A stretch of DNA of 64,000 nt from Puccinia triticina (GCF_026914185.1 NC_070568.1:3988001-4052000), one strand, 5' to 3'; shown: positions 31,807-42,012, counted from the stretch's first letter. Numbers and translations: made by a program. Notes: generated by a model not told the origin, from the sequence alone.

Positions 31807-32318
31807 AGCCGGGGACAAGGTGGGAGGCGACAACGACTTGTCAGTGGTTGATCCGGCGGGCCATTGATGCAAAAAAAAGGAAAAAAAGGGGGCGGCTCAC
31901 CAATGGATATTTTGTTTTGGCCGGGTGCTGGATGGGCTCCTGGGCGGTGGCAGGGATGTCTGGCCTGTGCAATTGCAGAGCAGAGCAGACATCAGTGGTT
32001 GATCCGGCGGGTGATGGGGGCAAAAAAGGGGAAAAAGGGTGGCGGCTTACCGGCGAGAAAAATTTTTTGGGCGGTTGCTGGATTGGTTCCTGGCTGGCGG
32101 CTGGGGGCGGCTGGGCAGTGGTTGGGTCCGGCGGGGGGGGGATTCGGTCGGGGGCCATTTCCGATGGCGGAGGTGGGAGGGGATATGGGATATGGTCGAG
32201 GGCAAAGGGGCTGGAAGATGAGAAGAATTGGAAGAATACAGGGGGCGGGGCTGAAGCGAAAAATTTTGTCTGTCGGATTTTCAGCCTTGCCCACCCGCAA
32301 GCTTTTTCGGTATTGCTG
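31807..32318 (-). repeat. right terminal inverted repeat of the Tc1-type element
   Basis: Inverted copy of 13683-14149, ending GGTATTGCTG before the flanking TA. It carries an internal extra block: GATCCGGCGGG appears twice (near 31850 and 31998), so a segment of about 145 bp is duplicated relative to a simple TIR. The transposase ATG lies 40 bp inside its inner edge, so the TIR probably contains the promoter. Confidence 0.8.
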
Positions 32319-32344
32319 TAAATTAGTATTGGGGCATATGTATA

Positions 32345-33024
32345 GCAGTACGGCCCAGACTCATTAGATCCCAGCACGCCAGGGAACTGGCAGTCGTCCT
32401 TGGTCCTATTACCCCTGCACCGCTCTGCCACCTTTGTCCGATGGTCGCCCGGCGAGGCCCAGTTTGCCGTCGGCTCAGGCGCACGGAAAATCGCGGCGTG
32501 CCAGGGTGGGTGGCCAAGCATCTCAAGAAGCTGCTCCGCCCCACCGTCCCCAGTCCTCCCCAACTCGGTCTTGCCTGCCGTCGGCTCGGCCAAGGCGACC
32601 TGTTGAGTCTCATCACGTACATCGAAAGCGTCAACTCCAAGCCCGCGCCCACCGTCTGGGGCGAGCGGATCCCATTCAACACAATCTGTGTAGACTTCGC
32701 CGCGACCGGTGGATGGGTGCACAACATCTGCATCTTGCACAGTGAGGAACTTCCCGCCTTCGTCACCCACGACTCCGCCGTCACGCTGGTCCACCCCAGC
32801 GGACCCGACGCAGCTCCCCATGTGATCCATGTCATCAAGCTCGCCTGCAATCCATGTCATTAAACCTCCAGTCTGCCCTTCGTCTCGCTCAGCTTCTGCT
32901 CCGAGACCAAGCTCGTTGCTGCAGGCCACAAATGTCAACCAATCCTCTTCCGGGGCAACCTTCCGGCCGGCAGGCAGCTCGTCAAGACCCTCGATGAGGG
33001 AAAGAGGGCCTCCGCGTCCGCACA
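32345..33024 (+). pseudogene. ARC40: ARPC1 pseudogene (Arp2/3 complex WD40 subunit)
   Basis: Blocks characteristic of the 40-kDa Arp2/3 subunit appear in order but in changing frames: HRSATFVRWSPGEAQFAVGS (near 32410), VAKHLKKLLRPTV (near 32510), LPNSVLPAVGSAKATC, SKPAPTVWGERIPFNTICVD (near 32640), GGWVHNICI, AFVTHDSAVTLVHPSGPD, then CSETKLVAAGHKCQPILFRG (near 32900) and VKTLDEGKR. The intact protein nucleates branched actin with Arp2/Arp3. Here frameshifts, a small deletion between GSGARKIA and VAKHL, and missing N- and C-terminal parts make it non-functional. The Tc1-type right end with its TA lies about 25 bp upstream. No introns are evident in the surviving part. Confidence 0.75.
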
Positions 33025-33839
33025 GAACAATTCCTAAACTTAGTGAGGAGGAAGGCATGACAAAGGCCTATGTCATGGTGTTTTCCATGCCACTAAACCT
33101 TGTATGTTTTGAACTTTTTTCAATTCCAGCCAATTGAGGTCCATATGCTTTCCAGTCACTTTTTCATGGTCTGTAGAGATTGGTACCTCAGTGAAAAATC
33201 AATACTGCCCATACCCTGCCTTCTCCCTCCAAAAAGTAGATCATTTGCAAATAACAAACATCATGATCATGTTTTGGCTTCCAAATCTTCCAACGGCCAT
33301 CATTCTGTTGAAAAAGTCAATTCCAAAAATCACTTATATCTACTCCAATTTGTCTTTTTTTCTATAAATCTGTAGTAAATTGCAATGAATCTGTGTTGGG
33401 TCATTTGATTGAGTTTTAAAAATTGATCCCCAAGCATTTTAGGTTCTTGTTAGCTTGAACAAAGATGCTCATGGTTGATAGTTATCAAAAGTAAGCTGCA
33501 GAGTTGATTCAAGGATTTGGTTTAGTTGTTGGTGAGCCTTCTTGATAACAGTTTAAATTGAAATCTATATGAAGCCAACAGGCTTCCAGAGACGCTTTAA
33601 TGGTGATATTGGTGGAAATAAATCCCACAACACTTTCAAGACCAATTTGAGCTTTGAAAAATAATGGAATCTCAGAGCAATTTCCAATTCATTTCATGGA
33701 AGGTTGAAGAAATGTGTAGTAGCTTTAGTCATAGGATGGGATTTTTACTACATTTCAATGCTCCAAGAGAGACAAGCAAGTGCATTAGACCTTGTGTTTG
33801 CAGCGGCGAAGCCGCCTTGGCCTTTAGTGAATTGTAAAG
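33025..33839. other. no gene recognised
   Basis: A/T-rich sequence; one GCGGCGAAGCCGC palindrome at 33801-33815. Open frames lack domains. Confidence 0.4.
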
Positions 33840-36104
33840 TGGATGAAGAAGTGATTCAAAAGTCAGTCAGAATTGATTTGGGACTCAACACAATGTTGTG
33901 TAGGATTTTCTTGTTTTCTAGGTACAACTGTAGCAAAAAATATGATCAAATGATATTTCACCCAAATCCAACTCATCAACTGCTCCTGTTTACTGATGTT
34001 GAAGGATAGTGAAGCAAAATTGACATTCTCAAATGGAATTCCACCAAAAAATGGGTTTCTTGTAATTCAAATTATATTCCCTCATGTAAAAAATCAAAGT
34101 AAAATTCAACTTGGTACTATCGGGTTTAGAATTTTGGAATGTGGTAATGTTGCAGTAAAATTAGGGAAACCCATTTTCTTGGAAATGTGGGACATAATTT
34201 GAATTTGGCTAAAAAAATGGTGAAACAATTTTTTAATAGGTTGAAAGTCTGATCAGTCAAGTCAAGGTTGGACTATGGTGCCACTCCAGTTTGGCCAGAC
34301 CTTCCTGCCTCCTCACAAAAATGATCTGATGAATTTTACTTTTTTTTTTTTGCTTTTCAAAATTCACATGTGCACATGCAAGTGAACTTTTTCACACTTT
34401 GCTAATTGTCACCCTGATGTACAGCGTACGCTATGGAGCTCTGTCCGGTGCAGGCCGGCGGCAGTGCTGGGAGGGCAAAGATGTTGGAGTGACTTCCCTC
34501 TGTGGTGGTCCGCAAAAGATTCGTGAAGATCGGATAAATAGCGTTGGCAATGGGGGGGAGAGTGGTTTTGAGTTTGGTACGGCGAGAGTTTGATACTTGT
34601 TGGCGGTTTTGAGTTTTGGTTTTGGTGGGAGCTTATCAGAAGAAAAGATTGAAGGGGCGCGTGCGTAAAAATCAAGGTTAGATTGGCGAAAGATATCAGA
34701 AAGATCAATAATATTTTGATAGCCTCCAACTTGGATCAGTCCAGAATGCTATGGCCTTCCCTTCTCCAAGTTCGCCCAGAACTTGGATTCCTGGAGACCT
34801 GTCACATACGGGTCATCATCTCCCTCGCGCGCCTCGCGCGCGCACCCACCATAAACAACAGAAGAAAAGGAAAGGAAAACACAAACAAGAAAAACATAAA
34901 AAAAACAGGAGCATGAATGAGACAAGAGATGACTAAAAGATGAGAGCAGACAGAAGGAACAGCAGCAGATTGATCAGAAGAAAACAACAAACTAGAAATA
35001 AACCCACAGGGACAAAACTCTGTGTTAGGACCAAGAAATGTAAACAATGAGTTTGAGAAAGAAAGGAAGAAACAAAAATAACTGGGGGGGGGGGGGGAAA
35101 GGAAAGGTTGGAAATGAGGAGCTGGAATCCTGAAGACCTGAACCGTGAATCTTGATGACTGATGCTGGCGAGAACAGAAACTGAGAACTGATCTTGATTG
35201 TCTTGATCCTTCACGTGCACCGGTCCGGCCACCACAACGCGCGTACATTCATGTGGAAATATAACAGGATGGGCCTTTCACAGCCACATGAAAAGTAAAA
35301 GCTTTGTGTTGAGAAACCAATTTTCCCCCTGATGTACGCGAGTACATGAGGGGGACAATATCACAGGCTGAGCCTTTCAAATATCCATGAAAAGGACACA
35401 CTGGTCATGGAGCCCAGAAAGGCATACATTCTGGATGAGTTCTGGATGAATTGTAGATTAGTTCTGGATGATTTCTTGGCAAGTTATGGTTTACTTCAGG
35501 GTGATTTCCAATTGATTTCCACAGCTGACTTCCAGTCTTTTTCATACCTATTGTTGGATTTCTGTCTTCCCTCTGTCTCATCCAAACTCCTCACAGATTC
35601 CTGTCTCTCTATGTTGTCTTTTAGATCTGGTTATGTCCTTCTTTTTCTAGTCCAGTGACCTTGATCCTTGTCTCGAACTGTCTGTGTGCTCTCCTGTCTA
35701 CTGATGACCTTGTGTGTGATATCTTGAATGTCACTGATTCTCATTGTTCCTTCTTCCATCCGTTTCCACTCGCTTCCTTGCATATTCAATATGTCACTCG
35801 ACCACAACTTGATACTTGTACTTATTCTATTTATACCTAGCCTAGTCCAAGCAATCAAGTCCTCATTGGTTCTTCTTCTTCATTATCTGCGCCTCCAATC
35901 CAAGCCGATCCGGTGAGCTTTCATCCCCTCACTGTCCCCTCTCAAGCCCAAAGGCTCATCTCTGTGCTTTCTTTGTGCGGCGGTCTTCATTTCAAATCCC
36001 TTCACCTATCCAATTTTTATTTACCAAAGGCCTCCAGCACAGTTATGGAAAAAATTTAAGGGAGGGCACTCCCTGGGGATTGGGAAAATATCTCCCCTGG
36101 TGAA
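33840..36104 (-). mobile_element. CACTA-like family C, inverted larger copy with an insertion
   Basis: Segments 33860-34430 and 35234-35550 match the reverse complement of 7620-8560 in the element at 7567-8664 (for example TCAACACAATGTTGTG, ATTCACATGTGCACATGCAAG, ATGTGGAAATA, CATGAAAAGGACACACTGG). The right end, GGGCACTCCCTGGGGA...ATCTCCCCTGGTG, is the family terminus at 36066-36104. The left terminus is missing. 34431-35233 interrupts the homology, and 35560-36030 has no counterpart in the short copy. Confidence 0.55.
34431..35233. other. 0.8-kb insertion within the family C copy
   Basis: The insertion splits a GTACGCGCGTAC palindrome of family C: the left side ends GATGTAC and the right side resumes GCGCGTACATT. 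It holds a G13 run near 35085, A-rich sequence and CACGTGCACCGGTCCGG near its right end. No coding region or clear inverted termini were recognised. Confidence 0.4.
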
Positions 36105-36950
36105 TACAATGTGTCTGGGGAGGGTTTGTCTCCCTTTACCCTTGGACAGAGCAGTTTGTTTATTGGTCAGGACAGACTTGTCTCCCTCTTCCTCTCTGAC
36201 CAACACAGTTCAATTAGTCTGCTTATTATCCGCAGAGACCGCGAGCTATTTCCCGGCAACTGTCAAGACTTGGGCTTGTCCCTAGAGCGCAGGAAGCACA
36301 AGGAACAAAACCCTAACCCCACAAGGGGCGATGGTGAGTTCCTAGGCCCATGCATATGCATGTGGCTCCAAGACAGTAGTTTGATGCGCATGCTGAAAAC
36401 TCTGTTCCTCTCCATAGCCACGTCAACACCAGACAAAGCGCCTAAGCGACCAAGGACCCTTAAATAGGTAAGTCATGCCTGTATAAGGTCAGCCACAGCT
36501 AGTAAAGCGCAGATGACTGATCATTACTACATGTATGAACAGCAGCAAGCTCGCAACCAAAGCCACCTCAGACCCAACGGGTTCCAGCCTCAACAAACGT
36601 ATATTGGACCCCTCCACAGGAGGTGAGTCAATTGTTGCAGAAGCTAAAGTTAAACTAAGAGAATCAGAAGACTGACTGCTTGTCACCTATGTGTTAGACA
36701 ACAGCTGCTTTGGTTCCTTAGCAGCTTGAATTTGGAGTCCGTGAGGGATTAAGCTCCATTGAGCCCAAGTAAGAAACATCTTACTCTTTAGCTCGACTAT
36801 GATTGAGGATAGGCGCTGATACTGATATCAGTCGCTCCAATAGAACTTTCAGTTCTCCCAGAACAAACTTGTGTCCTAGCCTGCATTGCAGTGTTTTCTT
36901 TTCTTTCTTTATCATCATAACTAGCCGGTCTTGTATCCACTCTTAGGTAC
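36105..36950. other. no confident gene; scattered splice-like signals
   Basis: An ATG followed at once by GTGAGT (near 36331) and a small open stretch at 36513-36624 (MTDHYYMYEQQQARNQSHL..., ending at a GTGAGT donor) resemble exons, but no full model could be built. Confidence 0.25.
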
Positions 36951-37212
36951 ATGACCGTTTCTCTTTTTCTATCTACATCTCTGAACATGTCAGATTAGAT
37001 TGCATACTTATACAAGAAATAAAATCTCTTAGTCTTGTGAATTCACACATCAACATCATGTTTGCTGATGTTCTGATAGAGTTGGTCCAGATCCCCAGCA
37101 CTCTGGAAACCAATATGGAGGTGCGGGTCATGGAGTCTGAACTGGGCCCAAATCCGACCAATGCACAGGTTGATGCAATTCTCACAAGGGAGGTTGCCCT
37201 TGACGAGTAATG
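36951..37212 (+). other. orphan exon-like open stretch
   Basis: The plus frame reads ISEHVRLDCILIQEIKSL, then LVNSHINIMFADVLIELVQI and ends MEVRVMESELGPNPTNAQVD ... LTREVALDE, stop at 37210-37212. Codon use and composition look protein-like, but no start, upstream exon or family was identified. It may be the last exon of a decayed gene. Confidence 0.3.
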
Positions 37213-37912
37213 CGGCCTTGCCTTTTCCGCTTCAAAGGTACTGTTTTTTGCTCTCATCCTCTAACTTCCGACTTTATTATTATGTAGTTAGTTATGTTTC
37301 AAAATTTCAAAACACCAGTGAAAAATGAACCAAAAAAAAGTAGAACAAAACAAAGCCAAAAAAAACCACCACAAATTAGTACTAAATAATACAACCTAAA
37401 AAAAAGTATAAAAATGCAATCAAAACATAAATAAATGGCCCTGGTGGCCTGAATCTGCCTGCCTGACTTCGGTCAGGGTGCCCTGTGAGCTGTCCGGAAG
37501 AATGTTGCCCAAGAACAATTGGATTGTGAGAGTGCTGAGTGAGCCAATATGGGTCCATCCAGGCCAACTCTGGGTTCCGGGAAGGGTGTTGGGTTGGTGA
37601 AATACCAGTGGTTTGCCGGCGTGAGGGGTCAAACTGACCGGTGGTTTGCCGGTGTGAGGTCAAACTGACCGAGACCACCAATCTTGGGGGGAGCGGGCTG
37701 GACGGCAATGTGTCCTTGCCGTCAATCAACCCTTAAGTTTGCCCGGGGTTTGACTGGATGCGCATGGGCAGGGGGGTTGCGACGTTGACGGCCTTCGTGC
37801 CGGCTTCCCGGAGGTCCCTTTTTGAACAGTCAAAGCGCGCTCGTTGGTCAATTTGACCACCGAACTTACACCCTTTTTGCTGGCCTCCCGCAACCGCCGT
37901 GTAGGTTTGGGT
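37213..37912. other. no gene; short duplicated stretch
   Basis: GGTTTGCCGG(C/T)GTGAGG with GTCAAACTGACC occurs twice at 37611-37675. An A-rich stretch lies at 37330-37430. Nothing else was recognised. Confidence 0.35.
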
Positions 37913-38955
37913 TAGAGATCGCCAAGTGGACCCGGGTACCCGCCGCGTGTCCGGGTACCCGCGGTGTTTTTTGTGATATTCAAACACCCGTACCCGTACA
38001 CGGCACCCGCGGGCGGGTACCGGCAGTACTTTTTGCGGGTACCACGGGTACTTGAGCTTTTTTTTATCCAACACCCTCACTTGATGACAGCTACAGACTG
38101 TTCATTGGGAGTGATGGTTCCTCCCGATGACTAGGCTCTGTCCCAGTCATCGGGAGGGTTGTTTCCTCTTGATGACCGGGATAGAACCCGCTCATTGGGA
38201 GTGATGGTTCCTCTCGATGACCGGGATAGAACCTGCTCATCGAGAGGCTTGTTTCCTCTTGATGACCGGGGTCTGTCCCAGTCATCGAGAGGAAACAACC
38301 CTCTCGATGAGCGGGTTCTATCCCGGTCATCGAGAGGGTTGTTTCCTCACGATGACCAGGTTCTGGCCTGGTCATCGAGATGGTTGTTTCCTCTCGATGA
38401 CCAGGATCTGTCCCGGTCATCGAGAGGGCTGATTCCCCTTGATGACCGAGATCTGTCCGGGTCACCTAGAGGGTTCCATTCCCCTCAATGACCGGGGTCT
38501 GTCCCGGTCATCAAGAGGGTTGATTCCTCCCGATGACCAGGATCTGTCCCGGTCATCAAGAGAAAACAACCCTCCCAATGACCAGGACAGATCCCGGTCA
38601 TTGGGAGGGCTGATTCTTCTTGATGCGGTCATTGAGAGGGCTGTACTGTTCCTCTCAATGACCGGGGTCTGTCCCGGTCATTGAGAGGGCTGATTCCCCT
38701 TGATGACCAGGATCTGTCCCGGTCATCTTGAGGAATCAACCCCCTTGGTGACCGTAACAGCGGGTACCCAGGTACCTGGAAGACCCGCCTGCCGCGGGTA
38801 TTTTTGGCGGGTATCTGGGTACCTGGTGCTTTTTTGCCCAAAATCCTGCACCCCAACCCGTACACAGCACCCGCGCGCGGGTACCCAATGCCATGTGGCG
38901 GGTACCCGCCCACGGGTGCCGTGTACCTGCGCGCGGGTCCACTTGGCAATCTCTA
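37913..38955. mobile_element. hAT-like non-autonomous element, 8-bp target duplication GTTTGGGT
   Basis: Terminal inverted repeats TAGAGATYGCCAAGTGG are present at both ends, flanked by a perfect 8-bp duplication GTTTGGGT (37905-37912 and 38956-38963). TIRs starting TAGAG and 8-bp duplications mark the hAT superfamily. Inside the TIRs are GGGTACC/GGTACCC-rich stretches that are inverted relative to each other, then a palindromic satellite core (38100-38750). No transposase is encoded. Total 1043 bp. Confidence 0.85.
38100..38750. repeat. palindromic satellite core of the hAT-like element
   Basis: About 20 copies of a ~30-bp half-unit (YSATGACCRGGRTCTGTCCCR followed by GTCATCGAGAGG) alternate in opposite orientations, so ~60-bp units are near-palindromes. 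Both strands give meaningless Asp/Arg/Ser-rich frames. The DNA or RNA could fold into a long series of hairpins. Confidence 0.75.
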
Positions 38956-38979
38956 GTTTGGGTCAATCCCTATTTGAAA

Positions 38980-40070
38980 GGGGCTGGCTTTATGCACTCC
39001 AAATATGTAAGCCCTGCTCCTCATAGGCTTACACAGACATGTCACCAGATTACATAAGCCTAGTTCTCCCTTGTACTTAGTCTTCACCCTCTGCTTCCCT
39101 AGTCCGGCAGAGAGCTTTCCTCTCTCCCGGATAGGTAAGCTCCTTTCCATTTTCTCTCATTCTGTTCTAGTTGTACTTACAAGAGAGCTTTCCTCTCTCC
39201 CAGCTAGCCCTTCTGCAATCCAAAGCCCCACTGTTTGGAACTAGAAGCTCAAAAGGCTCTGGCCTTGTCCCACTTGCCCACTTTCCTCATTGTCTCCAGT
39301 GAGGGTCCACCGGACCCTTACAAAATATTTACTACATGCACTCCAAAAAGGGAGTGAACTTGGGTCTACTCCAATAAATATTGGAGTGAACAAAGGTTCA
39401 CTCCAAAAGTGGAATAAATTGGAGTGTTCAGAAGTTCACTCCAATATATATTTGGAGTGAACCTTTGTTCGCTCCAAAAGTGGGCTAAATTGGAGTGTTC
39501 AGAAGTTCACTCCAATATTTATTGGAGTGGAAACTTGTGCACTCCAAAAGTGGGCTAAATTGGAGTGTTCAGAAGTTCACTCCAATATTTATTGGAGTGG
39601 AAACTTGTGCACTCCAATCTTGAAACTTGGTCTGTTTCAAGATTGGAGTGTCCTACTGTGCGCTAAATGACCACTTTTTTTAGTGCAGTGCAGCGGTTAC
39701 AATCTTGATGGGAATCACTGGCCACACTTTTTTGGAGTGCCCAGTGGTCCACACTCCAAAACAAAATGGAGTGGGTTGAACTCCACTCCACAGTTTGAGT
39801 GCCTAATTTTATACTCCATTTTTTTTGGAGTGCACAAGTTTTCACTCCAATAAATATTGGAGTGAACTTCTGAACACTCCAATTAAGCCCACTTTTGAAG
39901 TGAAAAAAGGTTCACTCCAAGTATATATTGGAGTGAACTTCTGAACACTCCAACTTAGCCCACTTTTGGAGTGAACCTTTGTTCACTCCAACATTTATTG
40001 GAGTAAACACAAGTTCACTCCTTTTTTGGAGTGCATGTAGTAAATATTTGGAGTGCATAAAGCCTGCCCC
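38980..40070. mobile_element. Mutator-like foldback element, 9-bp target duplication TATTTGAAA
   Basis: The ends are GGGGCTGGCTTTATGCACTC and, inverted, GAGTGCATAAAGCCTGCCCC, flanked by TATTTGAAA on both sides (38971-38979, 40071-40079). A 9-bp duplication with long TIRs is typical of Mutator-like elements. The arms are filled with inverted GGAGTGAAC/GTTCACTCC units around AATAAATATT and can fold on each other over about 350 bp. The left arm is interrupted by the solo LTR 39006-39322. No coding capacity. It sits 16 bp from the hAT-like element's duplication. Confidence 0.8.
39006..39322 (+). mobile_element. solo LTR, family B, target duplication AAATA
   Basis: A 317-bp element, TGTAAGCCC...ACCCTTACA, is flanked by AAATA (39001-39005 and 39323-39327). 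Removing it restores CTCCAAATATTTACTACATG, which is present (inverted) in the opposite arm of the foldback element. It is the forward copy of the family seen at 11274-11593. Confidence 0.9.
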
Positions 40071-40079
40071 TATTTGAAA

Positions 40080-40458
40080 ACGTTGTCCGCCACTTCAACT
40101 CTCATACAACCTACAACATTACTCAAGCCGGACATATCCGGGCCATCCTTACGAGCGGGCAGAAAGCTAATGAAGATAGCAAACGAGAAACTTGGTGCAA
40201 ATTTCGAGCCGGGCGCTTTTGCATTGTGGGATTACTTCAGCTTGGAGCTTATAATTTTGGAACCGAAAAAAAACTCCAAGAAGGGGTCTGTTTGAAGTTC
40301 AACTCGATCGGGTATTCACATGCGAAGAAAGAGTCTGGCCGATTTCCTCTGAAACTTGTGTGAGAGTGGCAGGGTCCAGTCGCCCCTCGGCTTCCGTACA
40401 AATGACACATAAAATCCAGTCTTGGATGTAGTCCTCCGAAGGGCTTGAAACTGGTCCA
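40080..40458. other. no confident gene
   Basis: A plus frame ending near 40295 (AGRKLMKIANEKLGANFEPG...) and a minus frame at 40316-40669 are both open but unrecognised; neither has a supported start. Confidence 0.25.
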
Positions 40459-40829
40459 ATGGATGCCCGAACTGTGTCAGCTGGAACTTGGGGAAGATCC
40501 TGGTCATGGGACCACACTGAGCGAAAAACCATGTTTGCTTCAAACCCGAATACCCTCTGGCTTGACGACGCATTGAAACCAGCTCTAGGCCACAGTCAGC
40601 GAACTCTTGCCTTAGCCATCGTTCGAAACCCTTGCACCTCGACATCTTTATCATCTCCTCCTGCATCATTGCAATCGGACCCTGAGGAAACGGTCTGGTG
40701 AGTAAGGTTTATCTGGGCCGTTGCATTTAATCTTTCCGCCATCACTAACATGCTGTCGTTTTTTGTTTTAGTTTGTTTTTTCTTTCCGGGACCTATTGGC
40801 GAGACCCCCGTTTTCCACTTGGCCAGTGA
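40459..40829 (+). CDS. possible small two-exon gene, unknown
   Basis: An ATG at 40459 opens MDARTVSAGTWGRSWSWD and continues to DPEETV. A GTGAGT donor at 40698, a CTAAC-like branch site near 40744 and a TTTTGTTTTAG acceptor at 40771 define a good 74-bp intron. The join gives LFFLSGTYWRDPRFPLGQ and a stop at 40827-40829, about 97 residues in all. No family is recognised and a minus-strand frame overlaps it. The intron signals are the only real support. Confidence 0.25.
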
Positions 40830-40942
40830 CTTGTAAGCTCAATGACAGATCCCTCTCAAAATCTACGTGAGTAGCTCAATCTGGTACAATAGTTAACGCC
40901 TCTATTCCCGCCAGAAATTCCAAACGGACGGCGCGACACAGC

Positions 40943-41956
40943 ATGCTCTCCCGATTTTTGATTGTTGCGCTGCTTTGTACCGTCACCCATGTCTGGGGGG
41001 TCGGTAAGATTGTTCCGGCGGAAAAATTTGAAGTCATTCCGATCGAGAAGACCGGTCTGGTCGATCGATATCCATACATGATGGTCTATCATACCGGTCC
41101 ATATCTCTACGTCCATTATTCGCTGAAAAAACCAGGGACCAAGGATGCTATCGTAAGGAAGAAGACTTGGGACCTGCAAGCTATGACCACCGCCTTGCGA
41201 CGGGAGATGCCAGACGGGGAACAAGCTGCCACAGAACTGGAACTTGCCGAGTTGCATTCGCTGGTTGTGGATGAAACTCAGGAAAACGAGACGCTTTCCA
41301 CGTCACACTGGTGGAAACACAACGGCTCACCGACACCGCGCAGGACTCGAACTGAAATAGAAAATCTGATCAATCGCGTCTTTACTCGCCAACTCAGCGC
41401 CCTGCAATCCATCATCCTCCATCCCGTCGGGGAGTGGGTTTACATCCAATATCCGCAGATTGACTCGGATCCGCAGATTGGCTCGGATCCGCAAATTGGC
41501 TCGGATCCGCAGATTGGCTCGGATCCGCAGATCGGCTCGGATCTGCAGATTGGCGCGGATCCGCAGATTGGCTCGGATCAGGAGACAAAAGGCTTCATGC
41601 GAAAACATATAACGGTCGCAAAGTTAATATCCACCCTGCAGACGCTGGAGGAACAGGAAAACACAAGCTTCGATTGGGCTATTAGCCAAATCAGGGGAAG
41701 GGCCGCTACTGAGTTTGACCTTTTGCATCGGCAAGGTCGTTATATCTGGCCTATCGAATCTCTAAGCAAGCATTGGTCAGATCAAAACAACGGGATATTG
41801 CTCTGTGTGCCGGATGTTAGCGTAAGATCACCAATCCTTCGAGCTCTCAAACAACTCTGGCCGGAAACTAATTTCTTTGAGATGGATGTGCACTTCCTGG
41901 AGGCAGTTGTAACACTCAAACCCCCGCCACTTCTTTCCCGACTTTTGTGCTGTTAG
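40943..41956 (+). CDS. predicted secreted protein with DPQIGS hexapeptide repeats
   Basis: The 337-residue frame starts with a good signal peptide (MLSRFLIVALLCTVTHVWG, cleavage likely near residue 19-20). The mature protein has two globular-looking parts joined by a linker (about residues 173-213) of seven or so perfect to near-perfect hexapeptides DPQIGS, coded by an 18-bp tandem repeat at 41460-41580. The parts before and after the repeat share YIxPI/YIQYPQ-type aromatic patches and end LLSRLLCC. No known domain was seen. Secretion plus a repeat linker in a transposon-rich setting suggest a rust secreted effector or apoplastic protein. The 18-bp array is likely to vary in copy number between strains. 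No intron is needed. Confidence 0.7.
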   Translation: MLSRFLIVALLCTVTHVWGVGKIVPAEKFEVIPIEKTGLVDRYPYMMVYHTGPYLYVHYSLKKPGTKDAIVRKKTWDLQAMTTALRREMPDGEQAATELELAELHSLVVDETQENETLSTSHWWKHNGSPTPRRTRTEIENLINRVFTRQLSALQSIILHPVGEWVYIQYPQIDSDPQIGSDPQIGSDPQIGSDPQIGSDLQIGADPQIGSDQETKGFMRKHITVAKLISTLQTLEEQENTSFDWAISQIRGRAATEFDLLHRQGRYIWPIESLSKHWSDQNNGILLCVPDVSVRSPILRALKQLWPETNFFEMDVHFLEAVVTLKPPPLLSRLLCC

Positions 41957-42012
41957 CAACTGGTTTCCTTGTTTCATAACCAATTTCTTCCATTTTAATT
42001 CTTATCCATAAA

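Larger units (their letters stand above)
13683..32318. mobile_element. Tc1/mariner-type DNA transposon with ~0.5-kb TIRs, two genes, disrupted by nested insertions
   Basis: The terminal sequences are CAGCAATACC...GGTATTGCTG and each end is flanked by TA (13681-13682 and 32319-32320), the target duplication of Tc1/mariner elements. The ends are inverted repeats of about 470 and 510 bp. Inside are a plus-strand accessory gene (broken by a gypsy element) and a minus-strand DD34E transposase. Total span is 18.6 kb; subtracting the gypsy insertion (14649-27468) and its short target duplication leaves about 5.8 kb, much larger than a usual 1.3-2.4 kb Tc1. The right end abuts an ARPC1 pseudogene and the left end lies downstream of ATP18. 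Confidence 0.8.

Noticed and set aside
31841..33058. 405-codon minus-strand frame
   Set aside because: It runs across the Tc1-type TIR and the antisense of the ARPC1 pseudogene; the frame is a by-product of two unrelated sequences.
36973..37257. Dynein heavy-chain C-terminal exon
   Set aside because: Only ILIQEI resembles it; the rest does not match.
38091..38700. Asp/Arg/Ser or Met/Thr/Gly repeat 'proteins' on both strands
   Set aside because: They are translations of the palindromic satellite core; both strands give equally regular frames.
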